Assembly (NCBI RefSeq): GCF_032854445.1
Contig: NC_088304.1
Location: 15,165,850 to 15,229,849 of the forward strand
Length of the DNA: 64,000 bases
DNA from: Liolophura sinensis
Taxonomy: Eukaryota; Mollusca; Polyplacophora; Chitonida; Chitonidae
Direction of reading: 5' to 3'
A model generated the notes under the pieces. It did not search any database. It had not been told where the DNA came from and worked only from the letters and a program-made list of their open reading frames with translations. The translations under genes were made by a program, and so were the position numbers. This document shows positions 48,384 to 60,000 of the stretch, piece by piece; within the stretch, counting starts at the first letter, position 1; the number at the start of each line of letters is the position of its first letter.

Positions 48384-48629
48384 GGGGCCTCTGGCTCAGC
48401 TGGTTAGCGCAGCATAATGACCCAGGGGTCTCTCACCAATGCAGTCTCTGTGAGTTCAAGTCCAGCTCATGCTGGCTTCCTCTCCAGCCGTAAGTGGGAA
48501 GGTCTGCCAGCAACCTGCAGATGGTCATGGGTTGCCCCCGAGCTCTACCCGGTTTCCTCCCACCATAATGGTGGCTGGCTGCCGTCACATAAGTGAAATA
48601 TTCTTGAGTACACCAATCAAATAAATAAA
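48384..48629 (+). mobile_element. SINE family A with target-site duplication
   Basis: Head and body are typical. The tail is short because ACGGCGTAAAA is deleted before CACCAATCAAATAAATAAA. The 13 bp duplication TTTATAAGGTTGA flanks it at 48371-48383 and 48630-48642. It lies just downstream of SGF29. Confidence 0.93.
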
Positions 48630-49021
48630 TTTATAAGGTTGATGGAAAAAAATTGTTTGGTCAAGCGTTCTACAAGTTATGTTTTATGGCTCCAAATACA
48701 AGTTCTGGCATGAAAGGCAAACTCACCTGAAGATGGAATTTAGTTAACAACTTTTCTCCACCTGGATAAATGTTTGAACTCTTACATGCAATACAAATGA
48801 ACTCTACAGCAAAATGGTACATGTATTTTAGAACAGATGAATGATAACGAGTTAACAACATCTGCAATATTTCACCCACGTCATGGCGAAGAAGAATTAA
48901 GAAGTTTTTCTGACTAATGGTGAAACAGATTAACCATTTAGAGCTTCATGCCATGAATGCACTATGTCCATTCACCTTACTCGAGAGTTTTTTCCTACCT
49001 GAACAATAGCAGTGTTTTGTT

Positions 49022-49165
49022 TGATTGTTTTTTTATGATTTACTCGAGAATATATCACTTATACGACGGCGGCCAACATTATGGTGGGAGGAATCCGAGC
49101 AGAGCCCGAGAGAAACCCATGACCATCCACAGGTTGCCGGAATAGACCTTCCCACACACGGCTCA
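49022..49165 (-). mobile_element. SINE family A fragment
   Basis: TCGAGAATATATCACTTATA, GACGGCGGCCAACATTATGG and body up to CTTCCCACAC; the head is missing and another repeat follows. Confidence 0.8.
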
Positions 49166-49439
49166 CAATGGCAGTGAATGCAGAGTGTAAACCATTGACC
49201 TTGGGGCAAGGTGCTGATGAACATTTATACCCAGACATGCACACCATACTCAAAGCAGAAAACGAGTGGCCTTCAATGAGAGTATTGACTGCTTAACACC
49301 AATGAATGCGACAAAACTGATAAATTCTATTTTGAAATCCGCTGGCACATTTTAATATGTCTTCCTCCAAATACTATTAGTTTGAAGGAAATTCATTGCA
49401 GGCAAAGCTTCAGTCAAGCAATATGTGAAATGTTCTGCC

Positions 49440-49622
49440 AAATATTTATTTGATTTATTTATTTTATTTAATTTGATGGGGAAACCCATAACCATCTGCA
49501 GGTGGTTGCTGGAAGACTTTCTCACGTATGTCCGGAGAGGAAGCCAGCATGAGCTGGACTTGAACTCATAGCAACCGTATTGGTGAGAAGCTCCTGGGTC
49601 AACTGAACCACGGAGGCCCCAA
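49440..49622 (-). mobile_element. SINE family A with internal deletion
   Basis: The tail and the head-proximal half (GGAGAGGAAGCCAGCATGAG to AACCACGGAGGCCCC) are joined, and the TGAAATATTCTTGAG part is missing. Confidence 0.82.
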
Positions 49623-50004
49623 ATCACATTATTAATGGCTTGTGAGTGTGCCTGGTGCTCAGAAATAAATAGACCCAAGTCATCAATTTGATGAACATTT
49701 AATACTGTAAAAATCAGTACAACAAACAGCAAGAAATATGAAACGGCACTTAATGTCGACGCTGGCACAACACAATCATGAAAAGATTTATGCATCATAT
49801 GTTGATTTAAGCGCTTCTGAATTGGAAGATGAAATGGTTCAGCTGCCAGCAGCCTGCATTTAACAAATTTGCATAAAAATATTTACAACTCATGGGTTTG
49901 GTTCTGGTTCAAATGCGGGAATGAAGTCACTGGTGTGAGGATAGTTCAGAAGGTGTGTTTATACAGGGCATGTAAACTCTTGGGTGTCAGGATGGTGTGA
50001 TGGA

Positions 50005-50238
50005 TTTATTTATTTATTTGATTGGTGTTTTATGCCATACTCAAGAATATCTCACTTATGGTTGGAGGAAACTGGGCAGAGCCCGGGGGAAACCCACAAC
50101 CATCCGCAGGTTGCTGCAAGACCTTCCCACGTACAGCCATAGAGGAAGCAAGCATGACCTGGACTTGAACTCACGGCGACCGCATTGGTGAGAGGATCCT
50201 GGTTCATTACGCTGCGCTAGCGTGCTAACCGACTGAGC
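50005..50238 (-). mobile_element. SINE family A with target-site duplication
   Basis: The tail is at left and the tRNA-like head at right (GCTAACCGACTGAGC). The 12 bp duplication TGGTGTGATGGA lies at 49993-50004 and 50239-50250. A block around GACGGCGGCCAGCATTAT is deleted. Confidence 0.92.
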
Positions 50239-51064
50239 TGGTGTGATGGATCCAACACACCTGACATCCCAACAAACCTTCTTGTGACAACATTACTTTT
50301 CATTCCATTCCCGGTGAAAGCAATTGTGACGTTATGATGTCACAGAAAGATTCAACATTTGTAACCAATGTATGAGAGATCCAGTTAAACTTATTTTCAA
50401 CAATGCTTATGATAGGTCAATTGAATGTTCTTGATTGACAGTTTGGAAAGGTTAATCAGGAAAGGTTAATCATGAAAGGTTAATCGAGAGTCTAGAATCA
50501 CGTCACAAATCATTCATGTTACCTTCAGTAACAGGGCAGCAATACATATACATGTACAGTCCACGAAAACAGGCTGTTGAATATATAATAACGGCTTGGG
50601 CTTTAACACTGATCATGCAGCTACACATAAAAACCACAATCTTTTACAAATCTCGCAATACAAATGACAAGTGTCTCAGACAATCATGCCTATATCTCAT
50701 CACCTTGCAACTGCATTACATTGTAGCTGAGTTTTGGCATAGCCATAAGTCACAAAACCCAGTTCTCAATAGGTTCATGATTATGTTTATCTGGTATATG
50801 GTACTTGTCCCACAGTAATATATGGTTACTGATGCATTACATCAGTTTTAGCGTACATCCTTGTGGAGTGGAAAGTATCACCAAAAAAAAGTAAGTGCTT
50901 CGAAAATGATGGCACTATAGCTGTCCACTCACAAGCCGAAACACGCCCTGAAGGATCCACATGTGGATGGGTTTGTACAACCAAGTGGATTCAGAAACAT
51001 TTCTCCTGAATTCATTTGAGAGGCATCTTTACACAGGATTGTTCTCCACTACACACTACAGCCG

Positions 51065-54000
51065 TCAGTACTCTGGGTCATCCATTTCCTCGTCAGGTGC
51101 ACACTGGTGAATGACAGATGACAGAAGTCAAACGAACACATCAAACGTCATATTATTCATAATAAAAACAACAGAGTTTTATGATGAGCTAAAAGGATTA
51201 TTTAATACATATTATACATATTAAGTCAATCAGGTTAATAGAAAATGGAAGAAACCAAGAAACACAAAATACCTGACAAGAATTTAGAAACAACAAGTTA
51301 TCGGCAATGCATGGATATGAACAAGTGATAAACATCCAATGGCCAGGACTCGAGCAATGCACATTTCTTCAATGAACACTTAATTTATTTACTGAGAGTT
51401 CATAACACATTTAGCAATTTTTCATTTTTACAGTGGTAATCAGGATCAGGCAATCACAAATCCTGACAGAAAAAAACAAAACATTTTTCATAGCCAGGTA
51501 CCTGGCATAAAGGTAAAATCAAGACAGAGGGAAATTTGAATTACCTGACCTGAATACACCTTAGACTGATATTCATAATACCACATTTGCGAATACAAGT
51601 ATCTCATTCAAGCAAAGGTGACCAGTTTCATGTGTGGAGTAAACCACTGGCCTTTGACCATTAACTGACAAACTTTCTCACACCTATATTCTGATATTTG
51701 TGGATGGAAAGTGATCTTATACAAACTTCATGTCAGACCACACCATCATCACCGAGGCTCAGGGAGCTGGCAAAGGAGTCTCAACTCAGCTGGCAGAGGG
51801 TCTCAACAATTTCCTGCATAAAGATTGAGCATGACCCAAGACGCATGTCCAGGGCATGGCTACTGCCCACTGTGCACCCCTACTAAGCCACCATGAGCCT
51901 TAAAGCATACAGGAAAAGGTATGGTACAATAAAATGATTGGTTTTAAGGAAAATCAGGAAAGACATGCCAAAACAATCCAAAAAAAAATTTCCTTTTTTA
52001 TATTTCTTAATAACCCCTCTATCTCATTCATATTTTCCATCAATGCTCAGAAATCTTCAGTCATCGATAAACATACTGGGAAAGTAGAACCTGGGGCTGG
52101 TTTCATGAAGCCCACTTAGCTGTGAGCTCTTAACTATAATGAAAACATATGTTGGAAGAGATAAAAAGTGCACTTAGCTAAGGGAAACTGAACACTCAGT
52201 ACTCTTCATAAAACTGAACCCAGTTTAGTGCCCCCCTATTCAGTTCTTCTGTAACAGCTATCACGGCAGGCTACTTAATTTCCGATGTAAGTGACCAATG
52301 GAACCTTAGTTTAAAGCCATTTTTATGCCCTAAGAAAAAAGGTGTGAAGCTTTTGCTACTTCTATATGTTAGATCACATCATATACTGTGCATTAAGGAA
52401 CAGAAACCATGCATTTCACATATCCTTTAAGAGCCTGTCAAGTAGGGGTCTGTTAAATAAGCAAAAAGATATTGTGATTACATAAAGATCTTTGTCTGAA
52501 CTTACATAATATTCCACAAAGCAGACTTGGCCGTCCTCAGCTTTGATCATGTATTGTAAGGAGAGAAAGCCTCGGTTATCTGTGCGGATAGATATCCGCG
52601 AGGATAATCCCAGGGCTTTCACCGATGGCTTCAATAGGGAGAGTTTGTATCTGAAAAATGGTTTGTGTGCTGTTAGTCAGATTGAAGCCATACCGAAGAA
52701 GTATTCACCTATTTGGACAACAATGGTAGAGGAATTAGAGTGCCGAGAGAAACCTTTAACCTTTAATAACCTCTTTCGGCAAACATTCCATGAGTGACAC
52801 AGGTCATACTGCTTGACAGCAAGTGGTCTCCAGCAAAATGGAAGTAGTGGAATCCAAAAATTCCTTGTCTGAGGATGGGATTGAACTCACATCTTGTATG
52901 ATCTACAAGTGGTAACTGAACGGTAAACACCTTGACCCTGTGGCATGACCCACCAATCTACATCATCAAAAGTTTACAACATATCAGTTAAATAGTGCTG
53001 ATGTAGCCAGCTGCAATCATTCAAAATGTACTTTATCAAAGCTATGATATGGTGAATTATCAGAATAGAAACCAGAATCTGCTGCACAAAACCACCTATT
53101 TGTTTGTACAATCATACCTGCTTATCTGTATTGTTTATCTGTCTGTACCTGTTTGTCTGTACAGTGTTACCTGTTTGCCTGTGCCATGTCACCTTTTGGT
53201 TTGTACAAATCATACCTGTTTGTCTGTACTGTTACCTGCCTGTCTGTATCTGTTTGTCTGTACAGTGTTCCCTGTTTGTATGTACCTGTTTGCCTGTACA
53301 GAGTTACCTGTTTGTCTGTACCTTTTTGCCTGTACAGAGTTACCTGTTTGTCTGTACCTTTTTGCCTGTACAGAGTTACCTGTTTGTCTGTACCTGTTTG
53401 CCTGTATAGTTACCTGTTTGTCTGTACCTTTTTGCCTGTACAGAGTTACCTGTTTGTCTGTACCTGTTTGTCTGTACCTGTTTGCCTGTACAGAGTTACC
53501 TGTATGTCTGAAAAGTGGTACCTGCTTGTCTGTACTTGTTCCTCTGTACAGCTTTCACCAGTTTGTGTGTACAATGTTACCCGTTTGTCTGTAAAGTGCT
53601 ACCCCTTTGTCTGTATTAGTGTTACCAGTTTGTCTGTACAGTGTTACCAGTTTGTCGGTGCTGTATTACCTGTCTTTCTGTGCCATGTTACTTGTTTGTC
53701 TATACAGGGTTACCGGTTTGTCCGTGCTGCATTACCTATTTGTGTGTGCTGTGTTACCTGTTTGTGTGTTCTGTTACCAGTTTGTCTGTGACAAGTTACC
53801 AGTTTGTCAGTACACTGTTACCGATTTGCCTATCCTGTGTTACCATTCTGTCAGTGCCATGTTACCTGTTTGTGTGTGCTGTGTTACCTGTTTGTCTATA
53901 CTGTGTTACTGATTTGTCTGTGCTGTGTTACCAATTTGTCTGTGCTGTGTTGCCTGTTTGTGTTACAGTACTACCTGTTTATTTGTGCTGTGTTACCTGT

Positions 54001-57000
54001 TTGTCTGTGCTGAGTTACCTGTTGGTCTGTTCCATGTTACCTGTTTGTCTGTTCAATGTTACCTGTTTGTCTGTTCAATGTTACCTGTTTGCCTGTGCTG
54101 AGTTACCCGTTTGTCTGTTCTGAGTTACCCGTTTGTCTGTTTAATGTTACCCGTTTGTCTGTTCCATGTTACCTGTTTGTCTGTTCCATGTTACCTGTTT
54201 GTCTCTTCAATGTTACCTGTTTGTCTCTTCAATGTTACCTGTTTGTCTGCAGCTGATCACACTGAAAAGATTCCACCATGTCTGAATCTTTGGAGAAGTC
54301 AGACTGAAAACAACAAAGGGGAGGGGTTATAAACAAACTGTATTTACAGAATTACATGAGGCTAAAAAAAAACATTTAAGAATCTGTGGAACACAATGCA
54401 ATAAACATGAAATATATGAGTATTAACAGACCATATAAACAGTAGGTCTACTTACACCAAAATATAACAATAATGCTGGCCGCTGTCGTATAAGTGAAAT
54501 ATTCCTGAGTACGGCGTAAAACACCAATCAAATAAATAAATAAATAAATAAACCAAAATATACAGCACTGGTCTGAGTCACATCTAGTCACATCCTCTAA
54601 CAACTTCAAGACAAATTTTCTCATGTTTTACCAAATATAAAATTTTGTGAGTTTTATAGTCAATTTGGGCATTGTATTCAACAATGCCACTTTACTATCA
54701 TCATGGCTAATCAATTTACAGGTCAGGAGTTATAGTTAATTGTCTGTGTTGAGCAGATGATGGGTAGTTCTTAAACTGCTGTGTTCAGAGCTTACGACCA
54801 TCAGCCATTGAGATCACTAAGACTTACAGGCAACCGAAAAGGTTTTGTGTTAGAAACTTCTTTATGTAGAGGTACACACACACAAAATGTTGTGATGTCG
54901 ACAGATGCCATATAAAGTGAAAAAACCGTTACAATCGTGTGTTGCCATGGTAACCAAAATCAACTTGTTCTACAAAAAGCTTAAAGGAAGCTACATGGCC
55001 CGGACCATCAAGCAAGACATATGTAATCTGACTTATAAAGGGCCCTAGTTTTACCTGGCTTTTAATTAATTTTTTTAAAATCTTCATTAGCTAGAATTTG
55101 AAAAAAATGTACTTGGCCTACTGACTTACCCTATTTTTGCTGAGAAAAGTTATGCCTCCAATAACATGTTTCTTATGAAAGCCCAAAGTTATATCAGTTA
55201 TATCCAGAAATGTATAAAGAGGAAATGACCCGTACATAAGCACTCCCTGCATATCCAAATGTGGAGAGCCTGAAGTAAGGATGATCTGGTGACATGATGA
55301 TCTCTAGCACATCACTGGTCATGTCAAGCTCACTGAATGCTTCCTTCAGGCACTCGGACTGGAAAACAACAACAGAAAACATTCACCAGAAGATTCATTC
55401 AAACAATCGGGCTGGAAAAACGACGACAGAAAACATCCATCAGAAGATTCATTGAGGCACTCTGACTGGAAAACAACAACAGAAAACATTCATCAGAAGA
55501 TTCATTGAGGCACTCCTACTGGAAACAAAAACAGAAAGCATTCACCAGAAGATTCATTCAGACAATCAGGCTGGAAAAACGACAACAGAAAACATCCATC
55601 AGAAGATTCATTCAGACAATCGGGCTGGAAACAGAAACAGAAAACATTCACCAGTAGATTCATTCAGACAATCAGGCTGGAAAAATGACAACAGAAAACA
55701 TCCATCAGAAGATTCATTCAGACAATCGGGCTGGAAAAATGACAACAGAAAACATTCACCAGAAGATTCATTCAGACAATCGGGCTGGAAAAACGACAAC
55801 AGAAAACATCCACCAGAAGATTCATTGAGGCACTCCGACTGGAAACAGAAACAGAAAACATTCACCAGAAGATTCATTCAGACAATCAGGCTGGAAAAAT
55901 GACAACAGAAAACATTCACCAGAGGATTCATTCAGACAATCGGGCCGGAAAAATGACAACAGAAAACATCCATCAGAAGATTCATTCAGACAATCGGGCT
56001 GGAAAAATGACAACAGAAAACATTCACCAGAAGATTCATTCAGACAATCGCGCTGGAAGCAACAACACAAAAATTTAACCAGAAGATTCTTTCAGGCACG
56101 TGGACTGAAAACAACAACAGAAAAGCTACCTCTCCCGTCGTAAGTGGGAAGGTCTGACAGCAACCTGCAGATGGTCATGGGTTTTCCCTGGGCTCTGGCC
56201 AGTTTCCTCCAAACATAATGCTGGCTGCCGTATTATAAGTGAAATATTCTTGAGTACGGCGTAAACACCAATCAAATAAATAAATAAATAAATAATTAAA
56301 TTAATCCATTACATAGTAATTATAGTAAACAACATATGTCCTGAGCTAATGATTCAGCCAATCCTGTGAGTGCTACAGCTGTAGGTACGAGTCTGCAACC
56401 CCATTGGTCAGATGCAACCGCCTGCGACAACAACAATTGTTATAGTCAACAGAACCAGTGATGGCCCCAAAACCAGCATAATCTCTGCCCCTCAATCATG
56501 AACATCATCAGTTCTCACCTTCATAATAATTTTGTTAATAACGTTTGTGCTACAAAAGTTGAAATCCAGCACTTCGTCTGGTTCCAGCGTCTTGATACTG
56601 CAGTCTGTAAGTACTCCTTCCTCCTCTAAACTGAAACAGAAGACCAACAATAAACACAGTTTCACTCTTTATACATGTACCACTCACATCTCAAGCTTAT
56701 AAATGTTAACAGGAATCTAGCAGAAGTCAGGGTTCGTACACCTCAAAAATTTTCCAGGCTTTTTTCCAGGCCATAAATTCACATTTCCCAGGCTGCTTGG
56801 AATAAATATTATGCACTTTCACAAGCTTGAGGCAATGTGAAGTGACCTTATTTACTTTCAGCCTTTGATATACACTTATATACAGCAGTGCACTGTACAA
56901 TTTTAGAAATGTTGGAAAATAAGTCTCCTCAAGGGAATGTCAGCATAGTATACACACTAGCTCAGGATGGTTCAGTCTCAATTTCATGGCTTTTCCAGGC

Positions 57001-60000
57001 CCATCTATAAACCTCCCAGATTTTCCAGGCTTTTTAAGGCTTGCAAAGGTCACTTCAAATTCCAAGCTTTTCAGAGTTTCAATTTTACACCAGGTGCTGG
57101 ATTTGAACTTGCAACCCCACTGTTCTAGTCCAAAGGCTATAAATAAACTCTCCAAGTTAGCCCCCTCTGAAGTGATGTTTTTAATGATTAAAACTTTTAT
57201 AATTATTTATTTGGTGTTTTATTGCGTATTCAGGAATATTTCGCCTATATGACAAAACACACAAGCATCCGCAGAGACCTTCCCACATACAGCCAGAGAG
57301 GAAGCCAGCATGAGCCAGACAAAGCGTCCACACTGGTGAGAGGCTCCTTGCTCATTGTGCCACACTGGCCACGGAGGCCCCCCTAAATGATTAAGACGTC
57401 AGCAGTGTCTTCAAATCTTACAGTAGTGTTAGCGGACTTCCGTATCCAGCATAGCACATCTTCAGACTGGTGGTTGAACCTGCTGAGGGGTTGGCACCAA
57501 AAATGGTTAAACAGTCCTGGAGAAAGGAAAACAAAATTAATAGTTAGGATTACTGAATGTAAAACTGAATATACCACTAACCTGCTTTAACAAATAAACA
57601 TCACACATGTTTAGGAGAAGTCAATGAATGAATGCTGGTTATTGCTATGAGTATACATCACCAGCACTAAAGCTACGTAAACAATGTGGACTTCATTCAC
57701 TCTGTCTTTTTCTGATCATCCAATTGTGGGCAAAAACTGCACCTTTACAACATAAATTTGCAACCTTTCCATCGAAAACCTGTGACATGAAGGCCCTACT
57801 TGTACTGTCAGGTGTTTGGTTCTGCAGTTCCAAAAAGTGAATCAAAAGCTACCAGAGTTTTTCAAAATTCAAAACTCCAAAATGCAAGCAGAAAGTTATT
57901 TTGTTCACCCACCATTAACACAGTGAGATTGATCTTGAAGGTGACCTGCTCCTCTTTGATGACAAACTCATGGAATATACCTGCCTGGATGAAGGCATTG
58001 GCCTGTACACACTTAGCATCTTCAACGGTCACCTTAAACCCCATAGAGCTGGCAAACACAGTGGCTGTCTGGCAAATAAAATTTGTATACATGTACATAT
58101 ACTACAATCTTGTCAGTGCACTACAGTGAGCAGCTTCTCCAATTCGGGCTGGCACATACCAGAAATCTGGAGAAATGTCCACTGACCTCATGTATCTTAC
58201 AGCTTTTAATAATAATGGCAGCTGTATTAAGCTCAATGCATCGGGTGCATTCAAAATCCGGACTGTATTTGAGGCCATTGGTCAGAAAAAATGCACAACG
58301 AAGCAGATGTGCAGACAATAGCAACAAGCCTTGAGTGGGCGTTCAGAATTAATGCTTCTCGCCTGATTGACTGGGAAAATTGTACTTTCTGTTCTACATC
58401 CATGATGACTACAGAAATCATGTCCAACCTTGGCATTAAGAGTGAGTTAGCGTTTGGGGTTTAACTTTGTTCTTGACAATTTTTCAGCCGTGCGACAACA
58501 AAGGAATCCTTAAATTGCATTTAATGTGCCTCCTTGTTACAGGACGGATTTCCATCGCTCTTTTATCTAGTGCTGCTTCACTAAGACAACTTACCGAAGG
58601 CAGGTAAGCCGCCCTGCCCGAGCAATAATACTGATACGGGTCAACCAGTCTTTGCACTACCCTCTTAACGCTGAACGCCAAAGGAGGAAGTTACAACTTC
58701 CACTTTGAAGGTCAAAGGTGTGACCCAATCCAGGATTGACCCTGGATCTACTGCTCCGAAGCTGACGCTCTACCAACGAAGCTATCGGGGCCAGTAACTT
58801 GGCATTTAAGAATGGATGCGTGGTTTTGTTATATTGATTTCTGTATGTTGTGGTGCACATTTCTAGTACACCCAACTCATCGTGACAGCATAAAGTTATT
58901 TTACTGAGTGAGAAGAAAATACTTCTGTGCATTTCAACAACATTTCGACTCAGGACTGGTAATAAAGGTTCTATTCTATGTAATGCACACCAGAAATGCG
59001 TGTGCAGTTGTTATAAAGTGGGTTTAAAGGCTCTCTCTGTTCCGCAAAGTGTCCTGCAAAAATGAACCCCCTGGACTTTTTAATTCAATGATTAAATGTT
59101 GAGGTAGGTAAATATCAGAAATTGTTGAAAATAGATCTCAACCTTTAACTTAATTGAGCTATAAATATTGAGGTCAAATATATCTCTAGTATCCTTTATA
59201 AGTCAAAACTGATTTGGGGGATACATGCACCTGTGCGCACATAACAAGTCGCTTACAACATTTACTTTATAGTCTGAGACTGCTTTGACATTAGGTTTGG
59301 CAAACTTTTTTGTTCGACCAAGGTTGGCCCCCACCACGGTCAGAACACGCTCCATTTAAAAACCTGATGCAGTTAAACGGCTTTGTCAAAAATGTCGCGG
59401 CTCAGTACAGCCATTCACTTTGGGCATCACCATGGAATCTCGGAACCATGCGGCAGATCGACATTGTGCTTAAGATAAATCGACAGACGAAAACATAAAG
59501 AACATATAGTGTCTGCGAACATAAGGCCATGTAGTCCATCAAGATGGACATAGTGTGCTATTTTAAAATTAAAATTCATACATTCATCATAACAGTGAAT
59601 CTATCGCCGACTCTCAAACAAATCGCCGCACATCTGCACACTCCAACTCGAAGGAGCCGATCTCAATGAGATCCGTGCTCATGGCACCCAAACTTACATG
59701 CACAAGTTCTTTTTCATGCCAGTTTGGATTGAATTAAGTAGGTTGAAGTTGTTCTTGCAGATGGCAATCGAAATATAATAGTTTTCTTGAGGATTTCAAT
59801 ACCAGAAATCAGTAGCATTTCAAACACACAAGTAGGTCACGTGACACTTCAAAATGGCTGTCCTCGGCAAGGCACTTGATACCACTGAAGCTCTACCAGT
59901 CAATGTGACCACCACATAGCAAGTTAATCAGTTTCGTAGGTGAGGATATTAGCAACAGCGTTGTCCTGGATGATAACGATCGTAAGGCCTTGCGCAGTCA

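Noticed and set aside
53049-54332. Cys-rich open frames (CLSVPVCLY-type repeats) on the plus strand
   Set aside because: They are antisense translations of the RAD1 intron 6 donor array.
55608-56070. PDCLNESSGECFLLSFFQ-type repeat protein
   Set aside because: It is the RAD1 acceptor array read through. No transcript start or frame-compatible junction to exon 5 supports it.
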